Notes: generated by a model from the sequence alone, not told the origin. 64,000 nt of DNA from Cymbidium sinense (GCA_021442155.1 CM038222.1:60362266-60426265); one strand, 5' to 3'; shown: positions 1 through 11,808, counted from the stretch's first letter. Translations and numbers: made by a program.

Positions 1-96
1 TCGAGGATTTATTCATAGTGAATGTAGCTTTTCATCGCTAGCTTCTGTCATCAGTAATTTCGTTGCAGGCATCAGAGGCACTTCATGTTGAGTTCT

Positions 97-935
97 CATC
101 CGGGGCTATTTTTCTGCCAATGCTTTCGATCTTATTGACCGTCGTCGTGCTCGGTTCAAGAAGTAAGTCAGCCCCTCAGGTCCTTCATGCGTAAAATAAC
201 CTACTCGTTTAGTTGAATCACTTTAAAATATTTATTACTTGGTGATACAATATTCATGTGGAATATCATTATTGCGACGAGGGATCGATGAGTTCTTGAC
301 GGATCAATATCTCGATGCACACATTGATGCCTTCGCTTCCTATTGGCTTAGAAATGCTCGCTCGCGCGTATGTCCCATATTTGGCATTTTATGCTTACGT
401 GGGTATGTTACCCCCCGAGAATGTTGATTGATTCTTCTTAGATGAAAGTTAATGTGTAATCGTTTCTCTTCTTCTCTCGAGTTATATGGTACGGCTGAAG
501 ATGGAAAGCAAGATGTTCATCCGATATCATGGGGCGGTTGTGAGTTAATCTACGCCGGTTATAGATAATGACTGACACTCTTGGTTGGACATATTAAATC
601 GAGGCTGGTATTTTTATGACTCATTGCCCAAACCAAATAAGCATTCTTCTTGAGATTGTAAGAACTGTTTTCAAATATGGTTCATCTTTACTTTTTTTTC
701 CCTGGTCCAACTTATTGAAATTTTTTTTTATTTAGATCAAATTACTTGTTGAAGATCGGGGCTTTGCGGCGATCAAGGAAATGTGTCGACATAGTGAGTG
801 GGATACGGTCAAGAAAATAGTGTCATTGCGGAATGTTTGTCTGCAAATACATGGAGGCGGCAAATCCTCCAGTGGTGGTGAATAACAGATTGGCCAAAGA
901 TAATGAATATATTTAGTTGAGTTCTACGCTACATT
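97..935 (+). other. Exon-like fragments of an unrecognised gene
   Basis: Three short stretches read like plant exons. About 100-162 encodes a segment ending RRRARFKK and is followed by a donor-like GTAAGT. About 481-571 follows a pyrimidine-rich AG and reads LYGTAEDGKQDVHPISWGG, then meets a stop. About 736-935 follows a T-rich AG and reads IKLLVEDRGFAAIKEM onward. In the last part the reading moves by one frame (near 863) into VVVNNRLAKDNEYI before a TAG. The exon phases do not join cleanly and the frame shifts, so this may be the decayed 3' part of a gene. I do not recognise the protein. No promoter is visible because the window starts here. Confidence 0.3.
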
Positions 936-1036
936 TTGTTTAGGACTTAAAATCCGGAAGTGAGAACAATATTATTTTGTCGATATAGGATTTTGTTATT
1001 TGTTAGGTGGCTTTGAAGGCGGCATTCTTTTTTTTT

Positions 1037-1140
1037 GAAGTGCACTGGATGATATTTTACTCGCTTTGTTTAACTTCTCCTCTCTCATCTCATATAGTTG
1101 AAGTGCATGGAAGGATGATATTTTATTCGCTTTGAAGACT
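1037..1140. repeat. Short direct repeat of ~60 bp
   Basis: A motif starting GAAGTGCA, followed by GGATGATATTTTA and CGCTTTG, occurs twice, at about 1037-1069 and 1101-1134. The rest of 941-2159 is AT-rich sequence in which I see no gene. Confidence 0.5.
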
Positions 1141-2159
1141 TCATTGAAGTGCATGCATCCGATGGGTGAAGCTCCCAAAGCTAATTCAAAAGCTCAATCT
1201 TGAGAAGATGGGAGGAACTCATCCTCTCTCTACTATTCACCTTGACTTCTCCTCGTGAAAGTCACACAGAGAAGAAGAAGATGACTTGGCATGGAGGTGA
1301 ATGCAATAAAAGTGATTTCCACCCATAAAGTGATTACGCATTGTATATTTTTCTTGAATATTGAGCATTTCCTTGTCATGAATAATGATTACATTGTATA
1401 TTTTCACATATGATATGGATCTATTTGTATTTGATAGTGATGATTGATAATTCTCAGGTTCAGTTCCTATGAGATGGATCTATAAAAAATAACTTTTCAA
1501 AATAAAAGCGAACAATGATTTAGAAGTTCAAATATTCAGAGTCACTGAAGTACCCTTTGAATAAATGCTTAGGTTTTTCGCTCCTGGAAATGGCTCTGTT
1601 GTTTGTTTTATGATTAATGACTGTTAAATATATTTAGTTGATATGTAGTGTAGTTATATCTGTGATGATTTAATGAAGTAGTGTGGTTTGTTGCAGCTAT
1701 ATATATTTTTTATATTTCTGATTGTGAGGTAAATGTTGATTAGTAATTCTATTTACTAGGGTAGATTGTTGCTTAGTTGTGCTTAACATGCCGTACTTTT
1801 TTCTCAGACTGTAGTTTGGTTTCGCAACCAAAAAAAGTAGAAGGGTTTGAAGATTAACAGCAATATTTAAAATACCAAAAAATATCATAATGAAAATTAC
1901 TCTTGGCTTTCTTGGATCTCTCCCAATATCCCAGCCGAGTTGGAAACACTCTTTGGATGTTGCTTGATCTTTTAAGATATCTTTTCCTTATTAGTTAACT
2001 TCTTCTTCTTCTGTCGGTTGGAGAATTCCCATATTATAGAGTCGACATCATCATAGTTTTTAGGGATCCAAGCATATAGTCTCTCTCTTATTCATTGCCA
2101 CGCTTATTTGATATGCATATCGACTTGGTTCAAAAATAATGCGGTATTTCCATCACTTG

Positions 2160-3650
2160 TACATCTCTTAATTTTTTGTATACTATCATTGTAAATATCC
2201 CTCTTGCTCTAAGACCATCGATGAGAAGATACTTGTCCAATGCACAACATCTTCACTAAGAACTCGATCAATGGGCACAAATCCCATCATCTCAAATTTT
2301 TTACAAGTATAAGTCACTTGGGTAGTCTGTATACCCATGTTTTTGGATGCATTTTTTATTAAGTTTCTTACCAAATACTCCATGTGTCATGACTTAGTTC
2401 TGATAGACCCCAACCCATGCAAAAATTCCTCTTCAAATATAGTGTAAACCTTTCTTGTATAAAATATAGCTTGTTTTAATTGGTGGTCTTAACAATAGAA
2501 CAATTTGGCTACACTGAAGTCTTCATCATGTTCATTCCAAGCCATGTCTCCATAACCCAACCCAAATCTGTGAGTGAACTTGTTGGTTTGGATATTCCAT
2601 GACATACATTGTTCATGGACTCACTACGTTGCGTTGACAAGATGCCCATCAGAATGAGTCCTTCTGATGACCACTTGGATCTAATCTTATAAAGCTCAAC
2701 AAGCATGATCATACAAATTGCCTTCTTCATGGCATACCAAGCCTCTTTAAACTCTTCCTCCAGTCACACTTACTGCATTTATAAAATAGGCATCTTATCT
2801 TATTACTATTAAAGCAATGAACCTTGGAAGGAGCTTTCTTTGAAATATACCACTATGATGAGTATCGCACAATTTCAATAAGATCTTGATCAGAATATTG
2901 TTATAGGATGTCTTCATCAACAAGAAAAGTTTGGAATAGCCATGAGAATGACTCAATTGTCTCTTCGATAAAAAATCAATAATACATTTTGATGATTCAC
3001 TCAACAAGAGGCACAAAGATTATATTTATTGTCGATAGCTTGTATCAAAATTATCACATCCCCAAAACAATCATATTCTATCTAGACATGCCATTACAAA
3101 AAAAACTTACTAAGCAATCGACTCATCAACTTGCACATCCATGCATCCCATCCGATCTTTGCCTCTCCCCAATCTGTATTAATGCATTACCATCACCATT
3201 TGCAATCCTCGATCTTTTCTCATAAAATTGAAAGCATCTCTTTTGGTGAACTGATATTCTCCAACTTAGATTGCATGCACTCTATCTACCTCATTGTCTT
3301 CAACATGGGCCTTTTCATCGCTAATCTTTGTGATCTAAGATGTAGGTCGGCCATCGCAAAGAATGATTATGACTTTCTGTATGTTTTTAATCGTAATTCT
3401 CCAAATCAATAGAGAATCTAATCATGTGGACAACCGTTCTTGTATCAACTTCTAGAATTTTGTTTATTTAGCGGACTTCTTACCGGCTGCACATAGAAAA
3501 TCTTTTGATTTCAATTTTAGTTTGGCCAATAACTAGTATGGTCCTTGAACAAGCCAATTTGATGTATAGTCCGATCAAAATATGTTTCATTCTGAACAGT
3601 GGTGCCCAGGAGTTTCTCCAAATATGAGTCATTGCATTTACCAGCGAGAT
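2160..3650 (-). pseudogene. FAR1/FHY3-like (MULE transposase-derived) pseudogene
   Basis: FAR1-family proteins are plant transcription factors domesticated from Mutator-like transposases. They carry an N-terminal FAR1 DNA-binding domain, a MULE transposase core and a SWIM zinc finger. Reading the minus strand from 3650 down, fragments appear in the family order. GTTVQNE lies near 3600. HTESHNHSLRWP lies near 3380-3345, DAFNFMRKDRGLQ near 3235 and ESFSWLFQTFL near 2965. The 2509-2730 frame holds LYKIRSKWSS and GILSTQRSESMNNV, the most typical block of the family. The 2186-2383 frame holds the SWIM-like YTCKKFEMMG. Several stops and frameshifts separate the pieces, so it cannot encode a full protein. 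No introns are evident. It may be a dead FAR1 gene or a Mutator-like transposase; the two cannot be separated here. Confidence 0.8.
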
Positions 3651-3675
3651 ACAAATATGTTGAAAATATAGATGG

Positions 3676-5160
3676 AAAATAAACCACCCGAAACCACCAA
3701 CGCCATCAAATGCTTATAATTCTATACATAATCATAAGGAGTTGGCAAAAAAATAAAAAAAAGATCAAAGTCGTACCCTCCAAAGAGGTACAGGAGATGC
3801 ACTAAACCACCGAAACCACCCAAACCGCCATCAAATGCTTCCATTATAATGCCTATAAACATAATCATAAGGAGTTGGCAAAAAAATTGGAAAAGAATAT
3901 CAAAAGATCATACCCTCCAAAGAGGTACACATGGTATCAAAATCACCCAAAATCACCGACATCAAATGCTTCCTTTGCAGTTCTAAAACATAATCATAAG
4001 GACTAAAAAAATGGAAAAAAGGTCAAAATTGATCTCTCAAAGAGGTACAGTGATCTAAGCAGAAACCACCCAAACTACCATCAAATGCTTCCATTATAAT
4101 GCCAAACATAATCATAAGGAGTAAAAAAATGGAAAAAAGGTCAAAATTGGATTACCTCCAAAGAGGTATTACAGCACTAAACCACCCAACAAAACGCCAT
4201 CAAATGCTTCCTTTTCGATGCCCTATACATAATCATAAGAGTTGGCAAAAAAAAAGTAAAAAAAAGATCAAAGAGGTGTACCTCCAAAGAGGTTGATGCA
4301 CTAAACCCACCCAAAATCACCCAAACAATCTCCAAATGCTTCCTTTGCAATGTTCTAATAATCATAAGAAGTTGGCAAAAAAACATGTGAAAAAAGGTCA
4401 AAATTGATCTGTACCCTCCAAAGAGGTACAGTCTGAATGCACTAAACCACGAAACCACCTGTCAAATGCTTCCTTTGCAATTCCACATAATCATAAGAGT
4501 TGGCAAAAAAAACGGAAAAGAAGATAAAAAAGGTGTACCCTCCAAAGAGGTACACAGTGATGCACTAAACCACCTAAACCACCCAAAGCCATCAAATGCT
4601 TCCTTTATGCCCCATAATCATAAGGAGTTGGCAAAAAATTTGGGAAAAAGGTCAAAATGATCTACCCTCAAAGAGGTACAGATCTGGATCTAAACCAAAA
4701 CCAAAGCGCCATCAAATGCTTCTTTTAATGCCTATACATAATAAGGAGTTGGCAAAAAAAAGTGGGAAAAAGGTCAAAATGGTATGTACCCTCAAAGAGG
4801 TACATCTGATACACTAAAACCCAAGCACCCAAATGCTTCCTTTGATGCTATACATAATCATAAGGAGTTGACAAAAAATTTGGGAAAAAAGGTCAAAATG
4901 GTCACCCTCCAAAGAGGTACAATGATCACTAAACCAAAACCAAGCGCCATCAAATGCTTCCTTTGCAATATACATAAGAGTTGGCAAAAAAAGCTAAAAA
5001 AAGATCAAAGAGGTCCACCCTCAAAGAGGGATCTGGATCTGCATCTAAAACAATCTCAAACAATCTCCAAATGCAATATTCTAAACATAATCATAAAGTT
5101 GGCAAAAAATATGTGAAAAGGTCAACATTGATGTACCCTCAAAGAACAGGTGATGCAAAA
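3676..5160. repeat. Tandem array, ~12 units of ~115-135 bp
   Basis: Each unit carries CATAATCATAAGGAGTTGGC, an A-run, GGTCAAAA, a hairpin core with loop CTCCAAAGA, then AAACCACC repeats and CATCAAATGCTTCC. Copies of the GTTGGCAAAA block, or its degenerate form, lie near 3731, 3866, 3995, 4118, 4240, 4372, 4499, 4626, 4748, 4867, 4980 and 5098. Units get shorter and lose pieces towards the right. Open frames here (for example 4784-5116) are repeat by-products. The array starts right where the FAR1-like pseudogene's N-terminal coding region ends. Confidence 0.9.
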
Positions 5161-5626
5161 TAACACTCAAAATTAAATATTCGACAAAAAAAACATCCAA
5201 ATTGCTTCTAATTGGAAGTAATGAACATATTCTCTTCAGATAAAATAAGAATATCACTAATAAATCATAAAAAAATGCAGAAGCATTACCTGAATTTGTA
5301 TTTAATACATCCTCTAAAATGGTTGTTATTTCCTCAACGTTCTCCATCTTCATGGTTCTTTGTAAAAGGAAATGAGATTTTCAGATCTCTTCTCATTTCG
5401 TTTCTTGGAAAAACTAATCAACCCTAAATCTATATATTTCTTTAAATTCCTCCATTGACGACTAGCAACGAGTGGCGGAAATGTATTCTGCCGTTAGTTA
5501 TCATGCCATCAGCGTTCTGGGCTTGGAAAGCCGTCGTTATCTCATTGCTAATTAATCTGGAAAAAAGCGGGACACATGTCGATGGATTGAGTCCACGACG
5601 TGGCGGATAATATTTTCTCCAAACTC
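5161..5626. other. No feature recognised
   Basis: AT-rich sequence between the tandem array and the DUF7705-like pseudogene. I see no gene, repeat or RNA in it. Confidence 0.5.
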
Positions 5627-6410
5627 AGAGTAGCATTTGAACCCTGAAACTTTTGCAATGAAGTTGGCACTGAAGCTCCTGAATGGGCAGCCCAAGACTA
5701 GCAGGATGCTTTGATTTCTTTGGAAATTCATTAATTCATAGGGTGGATGAGAGAGATAATAAGCTTGGTGTGGGCCATTCCAGGCCTAAGTTACCTGAGA
5801 ACCAAGACCTCTACAGTGGAGAAGGAATTGTATCTCGTTCTCCTCAGAACCCAAATCTATGGCAGTTCTGGATGGTGATGCTTAAAAATGACAACTTTAA
5901 TACCCAATATGGAATTTGTCCGCAGAATGGAAATAAAGTTGGGACATTTCTTCAATCTTGGAGGATATTTCCTTGCTTTGGGAATGGATGTATGAACCAG
6001 CCATCAGTTTTTCATCAACAGATTGATGTTTCAAAGAGTGGAGAAATTGTTGGAGGATTTAATGGAAGTTATGATTTTGATGCGAAAGTTTGAGATGGAT
6101 TTCATAGTTTTTTGTACTTCGAGGTGGTTTGGAGAAAGAAGAGAGGAAGGGGAAGCTGGCTTTTTAGTCATAAGATCAGAACTTCAAACAAGTATCCATG
6201 GCTTATGTTGTACTTGAGGGCAGAGGCAATTAGAGGCCTTTCTAGTGGGTACCATTATCAAACCAGAGGCATGATGAAAACTCTCCCAGAATTACCAAAC
6301 TTTATAGTAAGGCTCATTCTCAACATCAAATAAGGAGGAGTCCCCAAGAGCGAGTTCTACCTCGTTGACATGGTTCGGAAGAACATAGTGCGAATGACGA
6401 TAATGACGTA
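5627..6410 (+). pseudogene. DUF7705-type secreted protein, broken fragment
   Basis: The translation matches, from memory, a plant family of large secreted proteins of unknown function (DUF7705). Blocks in order are FCNEVGTEAP (near 5650), MGSPRLAGCFDFFGNSL (from 5683), ADNKLGVG-like RDNKLGVG, FWMVMLKNDNF, FPCFGNGCMNQP, GGFNGSYDFDAKV, FEVVWRKKRGRGSWLF, KYPWLMLYLRAEA, SGYHYQTRGMMKTLPE and SEFYLVDM. It is broken several times. A TGA replaces an expected Trp codon near 5667. A one-base loss near 5681 shifts the frame just before MGSPRL. In-frame stops lie at 6091-6093 (TGA) and 6331-6333 (TAA). After about 6375 the alignment collapses through small deletions. Only a central piece of the family is present, with no visible intron, so it is a gene relic. 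The family name rests on recall of motifs, not a search. Confidence 0.72.
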
Positions 6411-6536
6411 ACAGACACCAAAATATCTTCTCTCTCATAAATCCAAATTCCATTTTCCATGCATTTCTCAATCTAAAATTTCTCTCTTTTTTTCTAAATC
6501 CAAATTTCCTACTTCATTTCATCGCAATCTCCTTCG

Positions 6537-6930
6537 CCGCAATCAGAGAAAACACCGTCATGAGGCTGGTTCTTCTTTCGATTTTCAGCATCGCCCTCCT
6601 TGCATTACATGTCCAATTTTTTCTTTGCTACAACCAGAAAAGAACACCATCATGAGGTGGGTTCTTCTTTCAATTTTTGGCATCTCCCTCCTTGAATTAA
6701 ATTTCCAAATGTTACTTCGCCACAACTGGAGAAGAATACCGTCATGAGACGGGTTCTTCTTTCTATTTTTAGCGTCACCCTCCTTGCATTACCCTTCCTA
6801 TTTTATTCCGCCGCAATCGGAGAAGAACACCGTCATGAGGCGGGTTCTTCTCCTAGTTTTCGGCGTCTCCCATTTTTGTCCCCTTTTCGACCATTCTCTT
6901 ACCTCGAGAAGAACAGTTATGAGATTCTTC
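6537..6930. repeat. 92-bp tandem repeat, about four units
   Basis: Units begin near 6537, 6630, 6721 and 6812 with a GCCGCAATC-type start, GAGAAGAACACCGTCATGAG and GGGTTCTTCTTT. The ATGs inside them lie at 6560, 6652, 6744 and 6835, so spacing is 92, 92 and 91 bases. Each unit can be read as a short hydrophobic peptide (MRRVLLSIFSVTLLAL in unit 3). The period is not a multiple of three, so the array is not one long repeated protein. A pyrimidine-rich tract (6420-6540) precedes it. Confidence 0.75.
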
Positions 6931-7080
6931 CCTTGGTTTTCGACAATCTTGTTTTTTTCTTCGCGTAATGCACGAAAGATGAGTCAATGTGTGAATGTAG
7001 ATATAGACATGTTTGTGTTTCTTTGCAGGTTTGAAGGACTCTTCGTGCTCATGAGAGGGTGACAAGATGAAAAATTGGCT

Positions 7081-7340
7081 GCGGTGTCGCAAGACACCGC
7101 TCGCTATACTCATGAGGGCATACCGAATAAGCTAACATTCACTATATGTCGCTCCCCTAGTCAAAATTTTGAATAAATTCTAGACTTAGAAAAAAAATGA
7201 AATGAATACACATGCATTGTATTTCTTTCTACAAGTTTCAAGATCCCGCTAATACCCAGTAGGGCGTAGTGGGTGTGAAGACGGTTATGGTGTCACAAGA
7301 CACCACTAGCTATACTCATTAGGGCATACCGAGAAAGCCA
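7081..7340. repeat. Two diverged copies of a hairpin-containing motif
   Basis: The sequences at 7081-7131 and 7287-7340 are similar. Both contain GGTGTCGCAAGACACC or GGTGTCACAAGACACC, a perfect six-base stem with a four-base loop, followed by CTATACTCAT, TAGGGCATACCGA or its variant. About 155 bp of unrelated sequence separates them. Purpose unknown; possibly the end of a mobile element. Confidence 0.55.
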
Positions 7341-8467
7341 AAACACTCCCGATGTAGCCCCCTACGCAGGGATGACGCCAGGAGGCTACCAAAATTTTGA
7401 CTGAAATTTGAAACTTAAACAAATTTAAATGGAAATCATATAAATTTAAGTTAAACAAAAAGATATACGATAAATATGAAGATAAATGTTAGATTAAAGA
7501 GAAATAGAGGGAGAGCACCTAAAGAAAATTTTAGAAAAAATAGAACACATATTTAAACAACGACAACAACAACAACAATAACAAGCCTTTATCCCACTAA
7601 GTGGGGTCGGCTATATGAATCCTTTATCTCCATTGTGTCCTATTATGTGTCAAATTCTCATTTAATTCAAGTATACTAAGGTCATCTTTTATACATCTTA
7701 ACCAAGTCTTTTAGGGTCTACCTTTACCTTTCTTAACATAAGGTAAATCTAATGCATCTACTCTTCTAACTAGGTCATTGGATGAACAATGCTTTATGTG
7801 GCCAAACCATCTAAGGCGACTCTCTCTAATCTTATCTGCCATCGGAGCTACTCCAACTTTTTCCCGAACATACTCATTTCATATTTTCTCTCTAAGAATA
7901 AATCCACTCATCCACCTGAGCATCCTCATCTTTGTAACAATTAACTTAGTCTTATGCTTCTCTTTTATTGGCCAACATTCTGCACCATAAGTCATTGCAG
8001 GTCTTACCACTATCTTATAAAATTTTTCCTTAAGTTTAAGTGGAACTTTCTATCACATGAAGTAGATGCATTCCTCCACTTCAACCATCCAACTTGAATT
8101 CTACTAATAACATCTCCATCTATTTCACCATCATTTTGAATAGAGCCTAAATATTTGAATCACTCACTCTTATTAATGACTTGTTCACCTAATGTCACAA
8201 CACTACTACGAACTTCTATAAAATTACACTCCATATATTCGCTTAGATCGCTTAAACAAAATCTTTAGACTCTAATGTTGACCTCCATAATTCAAGTTTC
8301 TCTTGGACTCCCTCATAGTCTTATCAACAAGAAGAATGTCATCAATAAAAAACTAAGGTACATCTTCTTGTAAATGTAAAACATTCATAACTAAAGCAAA
8401 AAAGATAAGGGCTTAAAGCGATCCTCTGTAATCCAATTGAAATGGGAAAATATTTTCTCAATCCTTC

Positions 8468-8698
8468 TTATGTTTGGACACAAGTAACATCTCTAGTAAA
8501 CATATCCTTAATGACTTGAATATAATTAATATTAACTCCTTTCTGTTCTAGAACTCTCCAAAGAACATCTCTTGAAACTTTATCATAAGCTTTCTCTAAA
8601 TCAATAAATATCATATGTAAATCCTCCTTACTTCCTCTATACTTCTCCATCAAACCTCTTAACAAATGTATAGCATCCATAGTAGATCTACCTGGCAT
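8468..8698 (-). pseudogene. LINE reverse transcriptase fragment
   Basis: This 76-residue open frame is the best preserved part of the LINE. It starts with [16 protein letters not shown], the usual PGRST.DAI block of non-LTR reverse transcriptases. It continues with [19 protein letters not shown], the conserved D.EKAYD palm motif carrying the first catalytic aspartate. The YXDD-like motif further downstream is not in this frame. The fragment is far shorter than a working reverse transcriptase and ends in a stop. Confidence 0.85.
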
Positions 8699-9844
8699 GA
8701 AACCAAACTGATTATGAGAAACTTTTGTGTATCAATCGATTACTCTCTTCCATAATTTTAATGTATGACACATTAACTTAATTCCTCTATAATTTGCACA
8801 CTCTTGTGCATCACCTTTATTCTTAAATATAGGAACAAAAAAACTCTTTCTCCACTAATCTCGCATCTTTTTATTCTTTAAAATAACATTAAAAAGATTT
8901 GTAAGCCAAGAAATTACTTGATCTCTTAAACATTTCCACACTTCTATTGGAATATCATCAGGTCCTACTGCTTTTCCACATTTCATTTTCTTTAATGCTT
9001 AACTTATTTATACAATGATAAAAATAAAATTCTTTATTTTTGTTTAGGGTATTAAGGTCGCTAAAATCAATTGTACATTTAGATCCTTTATTGAAAAGTT
9101 TATCAAAATATCTCATCCACCTATTTTCAATATCCTTTTCTAAAAAAAAGTACTTTATTATTTTCATCCTTAATACACCTCACTTGAACTAGATCTTTAC
9201 TTCTCCTGTCTCTTTGGTTAGCTAACTTATACATACATCTTTCGCCTTCTTTGATATCTAATATATTGTATAAATCACTAAAAGCTAAATTTTTTGCATC
9301 ATATATTGTTTTCTTAGAATCTCTACAGCCACTTTATATCTTTCCCAATTCTCCAAGTTTTTACATCTAAACCAAATTTTATAACAATACTTCTTATTTC
9401 TTATCTTTTCTTGCACACTCTGACTCCACCACCAACTATTTTTATTAAAAGAAATTTTTTCTTTTGATTATCCAAGCACATTGTTAGCAACTTACTTAAT
9501 TTCACTTGCAACTTTTTTCCACATAACAGTAGCTTATTTATGAACATCCCAAATTCTAAGCTCTTATAGCTTGCTCTTAAAAATATTTTTATTTGTGTTC
9601 TTTAAGTGTCCCCATATAATCCTAGAATAATAATTTGATTTATTTTTTCTCTTACAATCTTTCATCTTAAAATAAAAAACTAACAATCGATGTTGGGTAC
9701 TTAAACTTTCACTTGGAATGACCTTACAATCTTTACAATCTAAACGATCTATTTTCTCATTAGAAAATAATTAATCTGTGTTTTACTAGATTCATTTTTA
9801 TAAATAATAATATGTTCATCTCTTTTCTTAAATAAAGTATTAGC

Positions 9845-10140
9845 AACTACAAAATCATAAGCTAAGGAAAAATCTAATATAGTCCCTTCATTCTTCATTC
9901 ATCTAAATTCATAACCACCATGAACACATTTAAAATCTTCTACCACTCTACCAACATGTCCATTTAAATCTCCTCCAATAAATATTTTTTCCTCAAGAGG
10001 TATCTTTTGTATTAATCCCTCTAACTCATTCCAAAAATTTTCTTTTGAGCTTACATCCAAACCTACTTGAGGAGCATAAACACTTATAACATTGATAATC
10101 TTAGTATCAACAATAATCTTTAAAGCTATAATTCTATCTC
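9845..10140 (-). pseudogene. LINE apurinic-like endonuclease fragment
   Basis: Minus-strand translation gives RCGDRIIALK, then VISVYAPQVG (near 10090-10060) and FIGGDLNGHVGRVVEDF (near 9985-9935). These correspond to the SVYAP and GDLN motifs of the RTE endonuclease, which nicks target DNA. A stop follows in YEFR near 9905, after which LDFSLAYDFVVA resumes. It lies upstream of the reverse transcriptase fragment in the expected order. Confidence 0.8.
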
Positions 10141-10240
10141 CACATCTATTAATATTTTATGACATTATCATTCAAACTTTTATCTATAATCACACTTACA
10201 CTATTTCTAGCTTACATCCAAACTTTTATCTATTATCATT

Positions 10241-11326
10241 CAACACATTTAAAATGCAAATAAAATTTGAGGAGGCTAATACCAAACCCACAAGCTTTAA
10301 TTGTAATTCTCTATAACTTAAATTGAAGCGGTAAAGTCAGTTCTCTTTTATTCAAATTCTTCAAAATTAAATAAATCTTAATTGAAACTTAGGGAGGCAA
10401 ATACTAAACTCATAAGAAACTTGTAATAAATTTGAAGTTTAATTTTCAAATATATAGAGAACTTGATATGAAGTTAAAAATGAATCTAAATCAGGTCTAA
10501 TAACTCTTGTTGTAGAAAATGTGAAAAGTCCTTAAATGATAAAATTAGCGAGGCTTGAAGAACTTCATACATATAAACTTGTATGAGTACAACTGTATGA
10601 AGCATGCCCTCGCACATATCTTATAGTGGTCACTCTTTTGGGTCAAATATTCCAAAATACATGCAAATGCTTGAATGAAAATAAATTCATTACACATATC
10701 TAAAATGAATATATTTTTATTCAATGCTTGTGCAAACTTTCAAATAATCATCATCGGATCTGTAATTCTTTGTACAAGCAGACAGAAGGCGACACTAAAC
10801 TAGATGCTGCATGAATGAAGGAGCTTTCCTTTAATACAAAAATTAAGGAATTTCATTTCTAAATTCTAATTTTTAAAATCAATGAATTTACTAATTAGGT
10901 GAAATTATTTAAGCTATAAACACCTCTATGTGCTCGGATATAGAGATTTAAAGTACAAAATTTAATGTCTAAAAAGGTTGTGCACGCTAAATTGAAATCA
11001 ATTAAATATTAATTTGAATAATCTAATAAGATGTTAGACCAATTTATAAAGTCTTTTATGCCATCAATTCACAACACATTGTACAAACGAACAGAAGGCG
11101 TTGATGAAAGCTTTAATTGAACTCTTGCATACATTATAAGACATGATTAAAATTCAAATTCAATGCCTTAAAATTATGCAAGCATTCTTAAATACACCCG
11201 CATGGGCCCGGCACTTTGTTGAATCTTTAAATTCAAGTGTCTGAGGATGCTGAATGGGTTGTTTTCTGGTTTATTCTTATGACCGAGTCTGAGTTAACAA
11301 AACCTAAAAATCTATTCTAAGAATTC
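10241..11326. other. No gene recognised
   Basis: AT-rich sequence. The only pattern noted is a short motif, TACAAGCAGACAGAAGGCG near 10771 and TACAAACGAACAGAAGGCG near 11082, about 310 bp apart. It could be part of an old repeat. Confidence 0.4.
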
Positions 11327-11438
11327 CAACTTAGTAAAATATCTAAGAGGCTAATTCTATCATGTGATAGTGGATCAGATTTCAACTTAGTAAAATATTT
11401 AAGAGGCTAATTTTATCATGTGATAGTGGATCTGATCC
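11327..11438. repeat. 56-bp direct repeat, two units
   Basis: Units begin with CAACTTAGTAAAATAT at 11327 and 11383 and differ at only a few bases. Each holds the perfect hairpin CTATCATGTGATAG or a one-base variant of it. No coding meaning is visible. Confidence 0.85.
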
Positions 11439-11690
11439 TCTGTTAGGATCTAAACAGAGTCGATGGGCTAAAGCTCTCAAGTATATTCATTTTAATCAAT
11501 CAACTACCCCGATGATGACTGTGTTGAATGGTGATTTCAACTTGAGGGGATACTTATATCAACATGTGATTCTAATTTTAAATCAAATTAACTCAAATTG
11601 AGTGTCAATCTAAAAAACTATTTAAATGAAACTCTATCATTAAAAGTTAAAGCAAAACTCAATCTATCCACTTTACATAATTTTGCTCGG

Positions 11691-11808
11691 GGTGACAAAT
11701 TAAAAAAAACTCAGCTTCGTAAAGGAGCCAATGTAAAATCGAGTGTTATCGGTGACAAATTAAAAAAACTCTAGCTCATAAAGGAGCCAATGTAAAATCA
11801 AGTGTTAT
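11691..11808. repeat. 60-bp direct repeat, two units
   Basis: Units begin GGTGACAAATTAAAAAAA at 11691 and 11751 and both continue through AAAGGAGCCAATGTAAAATC. They differ by a few substitutions. The following 11809-12880 shows no gene that I recognise. Confidence 0.85.

Larger units (their letters stand above)
7556..10240 (-). mobile_element. Decayed RTE-type LINE retrotransposon
   Basis: RTE LINEs encode an endonuclease followed by a reverse transcriptase and often end in a short simple-repeat tail. Reading the minus strand, endonuclease motifs lie near 10140-9845 and reverse transcriptase motifs near 9170-8468. A C-terminal region with RESRLRWFGHIKH-like and YGAECWPIK-like blocks lies near 7990-7770. 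The 3' end reads through AGCCGACCCCACTTAGTGGG to a TTG-repeat tail at about 7560-7585. Stops and frameshifts are frequent. The 5' part of the element is truncated near 10.2 kb. No clear target-site duplication was found. Confidence 0.85.
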
